Notes: generated by a model from the letters alone, not told the origin. DNA of 64,000 nucleotides from Dipteris shenzhenensis (GCA_047967505.1 CM106541.1), one strand, 5' to 3'. Positions 1-11,334 are shown, counted from the stretch's first letter. Program-made: numbers and translations.

Positions 1-3000
1 TTGCACGTACATCAACCTAGTTGAAATTGACTTTCTTGCAAAGTGTCTCCCCCATCCGACAATTACTTTTTTGAATATCACACCTAGGACCATGTTTTTT
101 AATGGTTGTCCATGACACTAAGGCAAAAACGGTGTTTTATGCTTGATTGACAATGCAATGCATATCTGATGGTCACAATACTTTGCACACATCTCAACCT
201 AGGTGTTATTGACTTACATGCAAAGTGGCATTCCCATCCCATAAGTACTTAGTCGAATAACACATCTAGGACCGCATTTTTTGACGGTTGTGTATGACAT
301 TAAGGCCAAAACGAGGTTTAATGCTTGATCGACAATGCAAAGCATATCTGATGGGCACAATACTTTGCATGAGCCTCAAAAATTGTGGTATTGCATTGCA
401 TGCAAAGTGGTACACCCATCCAATAAGCAGTTGGTTGGATAACACACCTAAAAGCGTGCTTTTTTATGGTTGCACATGACATTGAGGCACAAACGGAGTT
501 TAATACATGATATACCATGCAAAGTACATCTGATGGGAACGATACTTTGCACCCACCTCAACCTAGGTGTTATTGAGTTGCATGAAAAGTGGCATGTCCA
601 TCAGATAAGTACTCGATCCAATAACACACCTAGGACTGTGTTTTTTACAAATGTGCTTGACACTAAGGCAAAAATGGTATTTAATGCTCAATCAACCATG
701 CAATGCATATTCGATCGGCACAATACTTTACTTGTACCTCAAAATAGGTGGTATTGACTTGTTTGAAAAAAGGCACACCCATCAGATAAGTACTTGGTTG
801 GATAACACACCTAAGGGCGTGTTTTTTTATGAATGTGCATATCACTGGGGGGAAAATGGTGTATAATGTGTGATCAACCATGCAAGGCATATCCAATGGT
901 CACAATACTTTTCATGCACCTCAACCTAGTTTAACTTGACTTGGGTGCAAAGTGGAGCCCCCATCGGATAAGTACTTGTTTGAATCACACACCTAGGACT
1001 ATGTTTTTTTATGGTTGTGCATTATGCTAAGGCAAAAATGGGGTTTTATGCTTGATCGACAATGCAAAGCATATCCGATGGGCATAATACTTTGCACACA
1101 CATTAAACTAGGTGAAATTGACTTACATGCAAAGTGGAGCGCCCATCCCATAAGTACTTGATCGGATAACATACCTAGCAGCGTGTTTTTTTACGGATGT
1201 GCATGACACTAAGGCAAAAATGGTATTTAATGCTCGATCGAGCATGCAAAGCATATCTGATGGGCACAATACTTCTCCTATGCCTCAACCTAGGTGGTAT
1301 TGACTTGTTTTCAAAGAGTCACACCCATCCGATAAGTACTTGGTCAGATAACACACCTAAGGGCGTGTTTTTTTACGGATGTGCATATCATTAGGGGAAA
1401 AATGGTGTATAATGTGTGATCGACCATGCAAAGTATATCCGATGGTCACAATCCTTTGCAGACACCTCAACCTAGTTGAAATGGACTTGCGTGCAAAGTG
1501 GATCCCCCATCTGAGAAGTACTTGTTTGAATAACACACCTAGGACCATGTTTTTTTATGGTTGTGCATGACGCTATGGCAAAAACGGTGTTTTATGCTTG
1601 ATCAATAATGCAAAGGATATTTGATGGGCACAATACTTTGCACAGACCATAAACTAGGTGGAATTTACTTACAGGCAAAGTGGCGTACCCATCCCATAAG
1701 TACTTGATTGGATAACATACCTAGCAGCGTGTTTTTTTACGGATGCGCATGACACTAGAGTAAAAATGGTATTTAACGCTTGATCGACCATGCAAAGGAT
1801 ATCCAATGGGCACAATACTTTTCCTATGCCTCAACCTAGGTGTTATTGACATGTTCTCAAAGAGGAACACCCATCCGATAAGTACTTCATCAGATAACAT
1901 ACCTAAGGACGTGTTTTTTACAGATGTGCATATCACTACGGGAGAAACGGTGGATAATGCATGATCAACCATGCAAAGCATATCCGATGGTCAAAATACT
2001 TTGCACGCACCTCAACCTAGTTGAAACAGACTTGCGTGCAAAGTGGAGCCCCCACATTTGATAAGTACTTGTTTGAATAATAGACCTAGGACTGTGTTTT
2101 TTTATGGTTGTGCATTACACTAAGGTAAAAACGGTATTTTTTGCTTGATCGACATTGCAAAGCATATCCGATGGGCATAATACTTTGCACAAATCTTAAA
2201 ATATGTGGAATTGACTTACATGCAAAGTGGCATGCCCATTCCATAAGTACTTGATCAGATAACATACCTAGCAGCATTTTTATTTACGGATGTGCATGAC
2301 ACTAAGGCAAAAATGGTATTTAATGCTCGATCGACCATGCAAAGGACATCCGATAGGCAAAATACTTTTCCTATGCCTCAAGCTAGGTGGTATTGACATA
2401 TTTTCAAAGAGGCACACCCATCTGATAAGTACTTGGTCAGATAACACACCTAAGGTCATGCTTTTTTACGGATGTGCATCACTAGTGGAAAAATGGTGTA
2501 TAATGTGTGATCGACCATGCAAAGCATATTCGATGGTCACAATACTTTGCACGCATTTGAACATAGTTCAAATGGACTTGTGTGCAAAGTGAAGCCCCCA
2601 TTTGAGAAGTACTTGTTTGAATAACACACCTAGGACTGTGTTTTATTATGGTTGTGCATGACACTAAGCAAAAAACGGTTTTTTATGCTTGATCGACAGC
2701 TTGATCGACAATACAAAGCTCATCCGATGGGCACAATACTTTGCACACACCTTAAACTAGGTTGAATTGACTTACATGAAAAGTGGGGCATCCATCCCAT
2801 AACTACTTGATCGGATAACATACCTAGTAGCGTGTTTTTTTGTGGATGTGCATGACACTAAGGTAAAAATGGTATTTAATGCTTGATCGACCACGCAAAG
2901 GATATATGATGGGCACAATACTTTTCCTATACCTCAACCTAGGTGGTATTGACTTGTTTTCAAAGAGGCACACCCATCCAATAAGTACTTGGTTGTATAA

Positions 3001-3150
3001 CACTCCTAAGGGCATGTTTTTTTACAGATGTGCATATCACTAGGGGAAAAACAGTGTATAATGCGTGATCGACCATGCAAAGAATATCCAATGGTCACAA
3101 TACTTTGCATGCACCTCAACCTAGTTGAAATGGACTTGGGTGAAAAGTGG
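1..3150. repeat. ~182-bp satellite array with a three-monomer higher-order repeat
   Basis: About 17 tandem monomers of roughly 182 bp, each marked by CACAATACTTTGCAC at about 176, 356, 541, 721, 901, 1084, 1265, 1446, 1629, 1811, 1992, 2174, 2358, 2538, 2731, 2915 and 3097. From about 721 onward three variants cycle in strict order. One has CCTATGCCTCAACCTAGG and TTGTTTTCAAAGAGGC. One has CCTCAACCTAGTTGAAATGG. One has TTAAACTAGG and TTGACTTACATG. Equivalent variants therefore recur about every 546 bp. No coding capacity is convincing; short open frames are products of the repeat. The array continues beyond the left edge. It resembles centromeric or pericentromeric satellite organisation, but location cannot be told from this window. 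Confidence 0.93.
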
Positions 3151-4338
3151 CTCAGAACAGAGCCTTGATGATGAGTTGGGTATTCCTTCTATTATTACAC
3201 CTGGAGTAAGTAAGACCAGGGATGTTTTGAGAGCACCTGGTAGTGAGCCTATTTTGCACAGGTTTACCAGAGCTAGATATCCTATGGATAGGCTGAAATA
3301 TGATGGATTTATAGCCATTCACTATGCCTATATGGTCAAAGTGATATAGGAACCAGAACCCACTTCTTTTGAGCAAGCCATGGGAAAAGTAAAATGGGAG
3401 AAAGCCATGGATGAAGAAATGGATGCCTAATTGGAAGCAAATTCTACATGGGAATTGGTGCCTTTTCCTAAAGACAAGAATGCAACTAGCCACAACTGGG
3501 TTTATAAAGTGAAGCACAATGCAGATGGTTTTGTGGACGGATATAAGGCAAGATTAGTTGTTAAGGGGTATGCACAGACATATGGCATTGATTATGAAGA
3601 AACATTCAATCCGGTTGCAAGGATGGCAACCGTAAGAGCAGTCATTGCTATGGCTACATCAAAGGGATGGTCTTTACATCAAATGGATGTAAAGAATGCT
3701 TTCTTGCATGGTGATTTGCAAGAAGAGGTCTATATGGCGCAGCCATCGGGTTATGTTCATGCTGTTCATCTTGAGTTTGTTTGGAGGTTGAAGAAAACTT
3801 TGTATGGCTTAAAGCAAGCACCCAGAGCATGGTCTAACAAGATAGGACAGTATCTTGTCACTATTGGCTTTCAAATTTCCAAGGTAGATTTCTCACTTTA
3901 TGTGAGAAAAATAGAGAAAGGGATTATGCTGCTTGTCATTTATGTTGATGATTGATCATCACAGGTGATATTGAAGCAGAAGTTTGAGATGAAGGATTTG
4001 GGAGAGCTGTGTTACTTATTGGGCATTGAGATGATTAGATCACTAAGTGGGATATGGCTCTTGCAGAGGCAGTATGGATTGGACATGCTGTCCAAATATG
4101 GGATGACAGGCTGTAAGCCTATTTCACTTCCTTTGGAGTAGAATGTGAAGCTGAGCACAGATTTAAGTGAGTTTCTGGAAGACCCTACTATGTACAGACG
4201 CATAGTAGGAAGTTTGATTTATATGACTATTACCAGGCCATATTTGAGCTATGCTATTGGATTGGTAAGTCAGTTTATGCAGGCTCCAAGGAAACAGCAT
4301 TTGGATGCGGTTAAATGCATACTAAGGTATGTGAAGTC
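3151..4338 (+). pseudogene. Copia family B fragment: end of integrase region and reverse transcriptase
   Basis: Partial Ty1/Copia polyprotein matching the corresponding part of the two Copia B copies at 38-49 kb. Visible pieces: the linker [13 protein letters not shown], the RT start [13 protein letters not shown], the motif [23 protein letters not shown] and the catalytic block IYVDD near 3945-3955. The frame is broken by in-frame stops (ATA-TAG-GAA near 3348, one in the linker near 3428, GAG-TAG-AAT near 4140), by a one-base loss just after YVDD, and by a deletion of about 32 bp near 3970 relative to the copy at 47.9 kb. The left edge abuts satellite DNA at a shared AGTGG. The right edge is cut by Copia A at 4339. 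RNase H and both LTRs are absent. Confidence 0.93.
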
Positions 4339-5010
4339 TATAAGAAAACAATACAACGTCTGTGCTCAACAGATAACAGGATCTCATACACAAGAGAGAA
4401 AACCAGATAGTATGGAGAATCAAAAATTTGATTACTATAAAACTGATACAATAGAGGGCACTACTTCCCAACCGTGCGCTCTTGTGAAAGAAGCTTCGAT
4501 GGTGAGTTGGAAACAGTAGAAGACGGAGGCTAGATGCTAAGGAATCAGGGTTGCTGTAGCCAATGATAAAATGGGCTTCACGGGCTTGCTCTTATATAGC
4601 CACCAGTCATAGTTATTTAGACCCAATTGGGTGACCGGCCCACTCTGCCCAAAACGGTCGACTAGGCCACTGACCATACGATAGAACCGGTGTGCAAAAT
4701 AGATCCCACAACCATTCGGGATCATCTGGGACTCCAAACGGCGGGCCCCGTAGGGCTGCCCCGAGAAATGCTCCGTCTACCCTTAGTGCGATCAGTCATG
4801 GGATGCCTTCCCGCACTTACATGTAGCCTAGCTCACAGTGTGCCAACTCCGTCCAGCCATCAGGCCACACATGGCCCCCATCTGGTGTCCAAACTAGGAC
4901 CTACCGGATAATCGAGCTACTCAAATGCCTTCTCCTCATATGGGGGGCTTACAAGTAGAGTTAGCTACTTCCCGCATAGTTACACGAGAGTGGAGCATTG
5001 ATATCTAACA
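4339..5010 (-). repeat. 3' LTR of Copia A
   Basis: On the element strand the LTR starts TGTTAGATATCAATGCTCC (plus-strand end at 5010) and ends GTTTTCTTATA, where the second LTR keeps TTACA, so the terminal CA has mutated to TA at 4339-4340. About 672 bp. A TATATAAGAGC promoter-like box lies at about 4590-4600 on the minus strand. Confidence 0.88.
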
Positions 5011-5024
5011 CCCCCCCTCAATGT
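5011..5024 (-). other. Polypurine tract of Copia A
   Basis: The minus strand reads ACATTGAGGGGGGG immediately before the 3' LTR start TGTTAG. This is the usual position for plus-strand DNA priming in Copia elements. Confidence 0.8.
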
Positions 5025-5040
5025 CCACCCGCAAGTGAAC

Positions 5041-6600
5041 TTACTTTTTCAGCCCAATGCCAAGTCGATGAAGATGCCTCTCTAGCAAGTGTCTTCCAAG
5101 AGCCTTTGTGAAGATGTCTGCAGCATTCTCTATAGTCGAACAGTACACCAAGTCGACCTCTCCATCCATGATGAGCTCGCATACAAAGTGATATTGAATC
5201 TCAATGTGTTTTGTACAAGTGTGGAACACAGGGTTCTTTGCAATCACCATGCAACTCTGATTGTCACATGATAATTGTGTAGGCTTTTTTTGCACTGCAC
5301 CCATGTCCCCCAAATTCCTCCTCAACCACACTGCATCGTAAGAATCAAAGCATGCCGATTTGTACTCAGCTTTGGTAGAAGAAAGAGCAACTATGGGTTG
5401 CTTCTTCCTGACCCTTGACATAGCTCCAGATCCAAGTGAGAAACAGTAACTTGTCACTGACCTCCTGCTATCCACGTCTCCTCCCCAATCCGAGTTACAG
5501 AATCCAGTCAAGATGTTGCCCTTGGTATAGGTGATGCCATAATCAAGTGTGCCTTTGATGTATTTCAGCACCTACATCCCTGCCCTCCAATGGTTCTTCC
5601 GGGGCTTATTAGAAAACCTGCTTAGTACACCAATCGCAAAACTGATGTCCGGCCGTGTGTTGCACAGGTAAATCAAACTGCCCACAAGTCTTCTGTACTT
5701 TGCTTCGTCCACCAGTGGTGATGAATTCTCGTTTGAGAGCTTCACGTCAACCTCCATAGGGATACCAACTATCTTGCACTCAGCCATGCCAAATGCCTTC
5801 AGTATCTCTCTAGCATACTTAAGTTGTGAAATGAAGATGTGTTTCGGCTCCTGCCAAACTTCAATCCCCAAACAAAAATGCGTCAATCCGAGGTCTGTCA
5901 TTTCAAACTCTCTTCCTAGCAAATGCTTGGTCTGCGAGATCTTCTCGTCATGGTTTCCTGTTATGACAAGGTCGTCCACATAAAGGACCATGATCATACA
6001 TCTGCCTCCTTCTCTAAAGATATACAAATTTTCATTTGATGGGCTCCTCCTGAACCCGTTTTGTAGAAAGTAGGCATCAATTCACTGGTACCATGCTCGT
6101 GGGGCCTGTTTCAGCCTGTAAAGTTCCTTCTTCAGTTTATAGACATTACCTTCTGAACCAGGGATCACAAAACCAGGTGGTTGTTCCACATATACCTCCT
6201 TGAGATCTCCATTCAGAAAGGTGGATTTTACATCCATCTGAAACACAGGCCAACTTCCCTATGCAACTAAAGCCAAAACACTGTGAATTGTGGTTAGTTG
6301 AGCCGTGGGAGCAAAAGTATCCTGATAATCAAAACCATGTACCTATGCAAATCCTTTTGCCATGAGCTGAGCCTTGTACTTATCCAATGTGCCCTCGGAC
6401 TTGTACTTGGTCTTGTACATCCACTTGGTGCCGATTACCTTGCATTTTGATGGTCGATCCACAAGGTCCCAAGTGTTGTTCTTCATTATGGAGCCATACT
6501 CCGACTGCATGGCCTCCATCCACCTTCTGTCATCAAAGCGTAGTTGACTAAGTGTTCTTGCACCCTTCTTTGCTCCTTTAACCTCTTGGACCGGCAGTGT
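5041..6600 (-). pseudogene. Copia A reverse transcriptase and RNase H
   Basis: One continuous reading frame, interrupted by stops, runs from about 6600 down to 5041. RT blocks in order: [78 protein letters not shown] (catalytic DD near 5950), HFCLGIEV and GSLIYLCNTRPDISFAIG. RNase H follows from about 5571: KGTLDYGITY, CNSDWGGDVDSRRS, SSTKAEYKSA, CDNQS, HIEIQYHFV and ADIFTKALG. Stops at sites such as GFA-TAG-VHG, LVA-TAG-GSW and WYQ-TGA-ID are consistent with C-to-T changes of CAG or CGA. One extra TAG at about 5570 separates RT from RNase H. The RT run has lost one codon in NGDL(E)EVYV compared with family norms. Confidence 0.92.
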
Positions 6601-6787
6601 TCGGATGGTTCCTCCTCAATGGCTGGAGGTTCTCTGCCATCCAAAAGCTACTTTACCCACTTCAGGAATGGCTGTTGCCATTGTGGTTCTGCAGGCTCTT
6701 CTTCATCTTCTTTATCTTGAATCCTTCCAAGCACCGTTAGGGAGTTTGGTCTGCTATTGGTGGTGGTATTGGATGGATATCCTAGTC

Positions 6788-7894
6788 CTAGATGTCTAGG
6801 AAGGAAGCATCCTCCTCCAACTGATGCGGATGTTCTAAGAAGACCACATTGTGACTTACTATTACCTTATTGGTAACAGGGTTATAGAGATGGTAACCCT
6901 TCGCCTCTTCACTATAGCCCAAGAAAATACACTTTCGGCTCTTCGGTTCCCATTTGGTCTTGGTAGCATCGGGGACATGCACAAAACAGTCACATCCAAA
7001 AACTCTGAAATGTGCAGCTGAAGGTTTCTTACCAGAAAAGTCCTGCAGTGGACTCATCCCATTCATAGCCTTCGTGTAGCTACGATTCAGAATGTAAACT
7101 GTAGTGTTACATGCTTTAGCTTAAAAAGTCTTTGGCAAATCTTTCCCTTTCATCATACTCCTTCCCATTTCACAGATGATGCCCATGTTGCGCTCTGCTA
7201 CTCCATTTTGCTATGATGTATGTGACGGGGGTTTCTGCCTTTTGATCCTGTGACTTTTGCAGTAACTTTCGAATTTAGTTGATGTGAACTCTCCACCTTT
7301 GTCTGATCTCAACTTCTTCACCTTCCTCCCCGATTCTTTCTCAACCATTACATGCCATTCCTTGAACTTACTAAAAGCCTCATCTTTAGTCTTCAGGAAG
7401 TATATTCATATCCTTCTACTGTAGTCATCGATTAGCATCATGAAGTAGTAGGAACCACCCAAAGCTTCCATCTCCATCTTTCCGCAGAGGTCTGTGTGAA
7501 CGAGCTTTAGAGGAGCCTTTGCCCTACTAGCCTCTTTAGGAAAGGGATGCCCATGTTGCTTGCCCATCATGCAAGCTTCACATACATCGGGCAGATCTGT
7601 AATTTCTGGTAGGTCTGCAATAATTCCACTTTTATGCATCTCCTTCAAAGAACTAAGGTTTAGATGACCAAACCTCTCATGCCACAACTTAGTGTTCTTC
7701 ACATCGGCTCGAGCACTGAAAGCTGAGAGTTCATAGATGTTGTTGTGCCGTGTACCTTTACCAATGACCTTCCCTTGAAGATCCAAGATCTGTGCACCAT
7801 TCTTATCGAATTGAACTTTGAGGTCCTGATCCATAATCGCAAAAATGGACAACAAGTTCCTCTTGATATCTGGTACATAAAGAACATCGGACAA
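6788..7894 (-). pseudogene. Copia A integrase
   Basis: The GAG-pre-integrase zinc-binding segment has LWHERFGHLNLSSL and CEACMMGKQHGHPF (HHCC type). The catalytic core begins LVHTDLCGKMEMEALGG (first Asp), then LIDDYSRR (second Asp region), and LRSDKGGEFTS (DDE glutamate near 7290). The GKKPSAAHFRVFGCDCFVHV and FLGYSEEAKGYHLYNP segments mark the C-terminal part at 6788-7066. In-frame stops replace Trp in RRI-TGA-IYFLK and KTF-TAA-AKA. Between 6600 and 6788 the frame is lost and only scraps remain. Confidence 0.9.
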
Positions 7895-8060
7895 CTGTTT
7901 TACAACTCCATCTGACTTCAGATCTATCGTACCTTTTCCTTTTGCTGGACATTTTGCATCATTGCCGGCTACTACCAGGATGTCATTCCCTACAGCCTAT
8001 AGAGAGGTATATCAATCCTTCCGACTGGTCATGTGGCACGATGCACCACTGTCAATGATC
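7895..8060 (-). pseudogene. Copia A protease segment
   Basis: The minus strand encodes IIDSGASCHMTSRKD, the aspartic protease active site (DSGA), directly after a TAG that replaces the usual Trp. Two more stops follow (after SRKD and TSL). The segment then joins the DVLYVPDIKRNLLSI stretch that precedes integrase. Inactive as read. Confidence 0.85.
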
Positions 8061-8971
8061 TAAGGTTCATTTGTAGGTACATGAACTGCCTCCATGCAAA
8101 TCTCCTCAATTGCTATGAACAGCTCTACTAGTACTGCCCGCGGGCTATTGTTGGACTCTTTCTTTACTCCATTCTTCTCATTTGCAATCTTCTTCCAGCA
8201 CTCATTCTGCTTGTGCCCTGCCTTGTTGCAATAGAAGAACTTGATCTTCTTCTTTCTCTTTTTATTGTCAGAAGAAGATGGGTTACTAGAGTCCTTACCC
8301 TTACCTTTCTTTGATCCGGTCCAGAAAGCCGAATCTTCTCCAGTCCTCAACTTTTGATGCATCTCCTCCTCCAGAAGCATTGCACTGAAGTCCTCAAAGT
8401 TGAGGGGCAGATTTCTGTTTTGCATATTCAGCACTGTAACAAGACCATCGTACTTTGGTGGGAGAATCCATGTGCACCTTTGTGCTAGATTCTCACTAGT
8501 GATGGTGATGCCAATCGTAGTCATCTGATCACGCAGATTCTTCACCCTGGTGATGAACTTCTCTGTCCCTTCACAGTTTCTCGTTCGTGAGTTGAGTCTC
8601 TAGATTCTGAATCCGCATCTGATTTGTGGTCTCGTATTGATTTTTCAAGACCGTCCATGCCTCCTCCGCTCTGGTGACATGTTGAATGAACGCCATGACA
8701 GAATCACTCACACTACAGATAATAGAACACAATGCATCTGCATTTCTTCTTGTCCATGCGAGAATCTCATCCGCAGTGGTACTGTCTATTGTCCTGCATT
8801 GGCTGGATCCAGTCTTGCAACCGGCCTCACGTCCACCCTAGTAGTAGTATCCCAAAGCCTGTATGCACTTAGGATGGTCTTCATCTTGAACTTCCAGAGT
8901 GGATAATTAGAGCCATCCAACTTTCTGCTTTCGCCGAATGGTGGGATTTGCAGTCTTGCAGGCTGGGCCAT
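8060..8971 (-). pseudogene. Copia A gag
   Basis: Starts MAQPARLQIPPFGESRKLD with GSNYPLWKFKMKTILSAY, the usual N-terminal gag block that binds or assembles around RNA. At about 8800 the frame shifts. A second frame then carries DEILAWTRRNADALCSII and HVTRAEEAWTVLKNQYE. It shifts back near 8560 into KNLRDQMTTIGITITSENLA and ends with the zinc knuckle FYCNKAGHKQNECWKK (CX2CX4HX4C) near 8200-8250. So at least two small indels break an otherwise complete gag. The Lys-rich stretch before the knuckle is typical. Confidence 0.87.
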
Positions 8972-9028
8972 CTCTCACAATCTGTTCGCAAACAGAAACA
9001 CACTACCAAATCTTCTTGCTAGAGTCCA

Positions 9029-9041
9029 GGCTCTGATACCA
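9029..9041 (-). other. Primer-binding site of Copia A
   Basis: The minus strand reads TGGTATCAGAGCC immediately downstream of the 5' LTR end TTACA. This is the initiator methionine tRNA complement used by most plant Copia elements and fixes the LTR boundary at 9042. Confidence 0.92.
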
Positions 9042-9840
9042 TGTAAGAAAACAATACAACGTCTGTGCTCAACAGATAACAGGATCTTGTATGCAAGAGA
9101 GAAAACTAGATAGTATGAAGAATCAAAAATTTGATTACTGTAAAACTGATACAATAGAGGGCGCTACTTCCCAACCGTGCGCTCTTGTGAAAGAAACTTT
9201 GATGGCGAGTTGGAAACAGTAGAAGACAGAGGCTAGATGCTAAGGAATCAGGGTTGCTATAGCCAGTGATAAAATGGGCTTCACGGGCTTGCTCTTATAT
9301 AGCCACTAGTCATAGTCGGTTAGACCCAATTGGGTGACCGGCCCGCTCCGCCCAAAACGGTCGACTCGGGGTTTGTCCCGAAATAGGCCACCAACCACAC
9401 GATAGAACCGATGCGCAAAATAGATCCCACAGCCATTCGGGATCATTTGGGATACTAAACGGGCCCTGCAACCTGAGAGTGGGCTACCCCGGGAAATGCT
9501 TCGTCTATCCTCAGTGCGATCAGTCATAAGATGCCTTCCTGCACTTACATGTAGCCTAGTTCGTAGTGTGCCAACTCTGTCTAGTGATAAAATGGGCTTT
9601 ACAGGCTTGCTCTTATATAGCCACCAGTCATAGCCAGTTAGACCCAATTGGGTGACTGACCCAGTCTGCCCAAAACGATCGGCTGGGGGTCGGTTGTGAA
9701 ATAGGCCACCGACCACACAATAGAACCGATGCGCAAAACAGAGCCCATAGCCATCTGGGATCATCTGGGACTCCAAACGGGCCCCGTAACCTGAGAGTGG
9801 GCTGCCCCGAGAAATGCTCCATCTACTCTCAGTGCGGTCA
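9042..9840 (-). repeat. 5' LTR of Copia A with a 328-bp internal duplication, truncated
   Basis: The segment starting TGATAAAATGGGCTT at 9267 begins again at 9595, giving a direct duplication with a 328-bp period. The second copy stops at 9840, where CACTACTACACACGG starts. The 3' LTR at 4339-5010 has only one copy. Compared with that LTR the outermost ~160 bp (U3 start, TGTTAGATATC) are missing here, so the CACTA-type end cut the LTR. The duplicated block carries the TATATAAGAGC box, so the 5' LTR holds two promoter-like boxes (about 9291-9302 and 9611-9620). Confidence 0.85.
9289..9302 (-). promoter_or_regulatory. TATA-like box in Copia A 5' LTR (one of two)
   Basis: The minus strand reads GGCTATATAAGAGC, which fits a plant TATA box and faces the internal region. 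A second copy lies at 9608-9621 through the LTR duplication, and a third is in the 3' LTR near 4590. Position within an LTR supports a promoter role; activity is not shown. Confidence 0.5.
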
Positions 9841-10072
9841 CACTACTACACACGGATCCTATTGCGACGTTTATGTACCGATGTTTAGCGCCCGCTTAGC
9901 GTTAATCGTCGGTATAAAAAGCGGGTTTCCTAAATCGTCGCTATATAGCGACTGTTGCTAAAAGTCGCTATATAGCGACTTTTAAGTGTCGCTATATAGC
10001 GACACTGATATACAAAATACTTTGACAAAACACTATATGTCGGTATGAAAAGCGGGTTTGACATATGTACCT
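9841..10072 (-). mobile_element. CACTA-type transposon terminus with subterminal palindromes
   Basis: Begins CACTACTACACACGGATCC, a typical CACTA-superfamily end, directly after ...GCGGTCA of the Copia A LTR (a 3-bp target site TCA is possible). Within 170 bp are three copies of the 16-bp palindrome GTCGCTATATAGCGAC at 9937, 9964 and 9988, the last extended by GT/AC on each side. There are also two copies of a CGGTAT-AAAGCGGGTTT motif at about 9911 and 10041. Such subterminal repeats bind transposase in known CACTA elements. The gene at 10073-15142 reads toward this end. I found no matching opposite end with the rest of the LTR in the window. Confidence 0.78.
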
Positions 10073-11334
10073 TCATGAAAAATACGCATTCTGTAGTCGG
10101 TTTATGTAGCCCTTAGCAATGTATTTCTTGATATAGCGACCTTTGTACCCTAGGTCTATAGCCAATTGAGAAACTTGCATAGCATTCATGCTAGAGAGTT
10201 GCGGAGCATTCCTTAAAAGTCTTATTTGGGATGCATTGAGTTTAGGCACCTGGCCATCACCACCATGGGTTGCCGTACCACCTATATCCCTCTCTCTTAG
10301 TTGATCTGCAAGAGGAAGATTTCTTGTTTTATATTCCATTCTTGACCATGCATGATTTTCCTCCCTCCATTGATCAATTACTTTCTGGACAAGGTTGAAA
10401 TCCTTATGCCTCTCCATCACAGGTAATTGTCCATACCGATTTGTCTCAATCATGCTGCGCACATCTTTAGTCTCATCGAGTTGTAGTAAGTACGGCATCA
10501 ACTCTTTCAGTAGAATATTATCATCCTTGTCTTGTACATCAAACGTTGAAGGAAATATGCAATTTGATGGAGGGCTAATGCAAGCCTTGTATGGGGAGTC
10601 ATCAACAAGGATTATCCTTCTAGCATCACATCCAAATGCCTTTGAGATTTTTGCTAAGGGTTTGAACATTGCCTCAACACCAACCTTGTCAGGCCTATTT
10701 ATCCTCGTCTTACTATAAGTGCAGCATCCTTGTTGAGACCATATAACAAAGAAAGGGAGGCTCTCATTTGCATAATTTTGCAGCTTTCCTACCATATCAA
10801 GTACGTTATATTCCATCGAAGTTGACCAGATACCTACATTAAATCTTTGTAGCAAGATTTTAAGAAATTCTATGCACCCAGGATGAACAACCATATAACT
10901 ATTTTTGCCATGCATAATAGACAGATGTATTGGAGACTTGAATAGGCAGCAACTTAATAATAGGCCATTCAAGTCTAATATGATTGTTAATCGTGGCATA
11001 TCCAAAGAAATTGTATGTGGATATAGATCATCCAAATTCTCCTTGAAGTTGCTGGCTTCTGACTCATCCAAATTGTCAAATGCTATGATTTCATACATGT
11101 TTGCATCAACAATAAGATTATCTAGTTTTGTCCCCAATGTTGAGACAGTACGTTCATCCATGTTCTCTTCTAAAAGTATAGGATTCGTGATATTCCTTGT
11201 AATTTTCTCCATTTTTGGGGTTATGTTTTCTTCTATACCTCCTGTATCCATCACGTAATTGATAGTCCCCATTTTGGGTGGTATGTTGTCCTCTACATTT
11301 GATGTCTCCACATCCTTCCATGCATCATTGGTCC
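10073..11334 (-). CDS. Exon 3 of the fusion gene: FCP1/NLI-interacting-factor-like HAD domain
   Basis: Follows a CTTCCACAG acceptor. After about 100 Asp/Glu-rich residues the HAD fold begins with RLTIILDLNGLLLSC, counterpart of the FCP1 catalytic DxDxT loop. Then come YMVVHPGCIEFLKILLQRF, GIWSTSMEYNVLDMV, FVIWSQQGCCTY and RRIILVDDSPYKAC, the typical third HAD motif. FCP1-family enzymes dephosphorylate Ser residues, classically on the RNA polymerase II C-terminal domain. Here the second catalytic Asp is Asn and the Thr is Leu (DLNGL), so phosphatase activity is unlikely and a binding role is possible. The C-terminus (LRNAPQLSSMNAMQVSQLA) is unassigned. The stop TGA at 10075-10073 lies next to the transposon end. 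Confidence 0.82.

Larger units (their letters stand above)
4339..9840 (-). mobile_element. Ty1/Copia retrotransposon, family A (minus strand, decayed, 5' LTR rearranged)
   Basis: Complete internal region between LTR sequences, read right to left: 5' LTR (9042-9840, truncated), primer-binding site, gag, protease, integrase, reverse transcriptase, RNase H, polypurine tract, 3' LTR (4339-5010). Order PR-IN-RT-RH is diagnostic of Copia. It sits inside the Copia B fragment that ends at 4338. The expected 5-bp target duplication cannot be checked, because the outer end of the 5' LTR was lost where a CACTA-type terminus begins at 9841. Many in-frame stops, often TGG to TAG/TGA/TAA or CAG to TAG, and a few frameshifts make it non-autonomous. 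Confidence 0.92.

Noticed and set aside
288-3015. Repeated 60-100-codon frames such as those containing CMTLRQKWYLMLD
   Set aside because: They follow the 182-bp satellite monomer and shift with it; no coding signal.
4339-9840. Copia A and Copia B as one family
   Set aside because: LTRs, gag and RNase H differ clearly (for example SDWGGDVDSRRS against DADWAGNISDRRS), so they are separate lineages.
10073-11334. Host FCP1 phosphatase gene
   Set aside because: The catalytic Asp and Thr are replaced, the stop codon lies next to a transposon terminus, and element palindromes fill the introns; a passenger or element gene is more likely.
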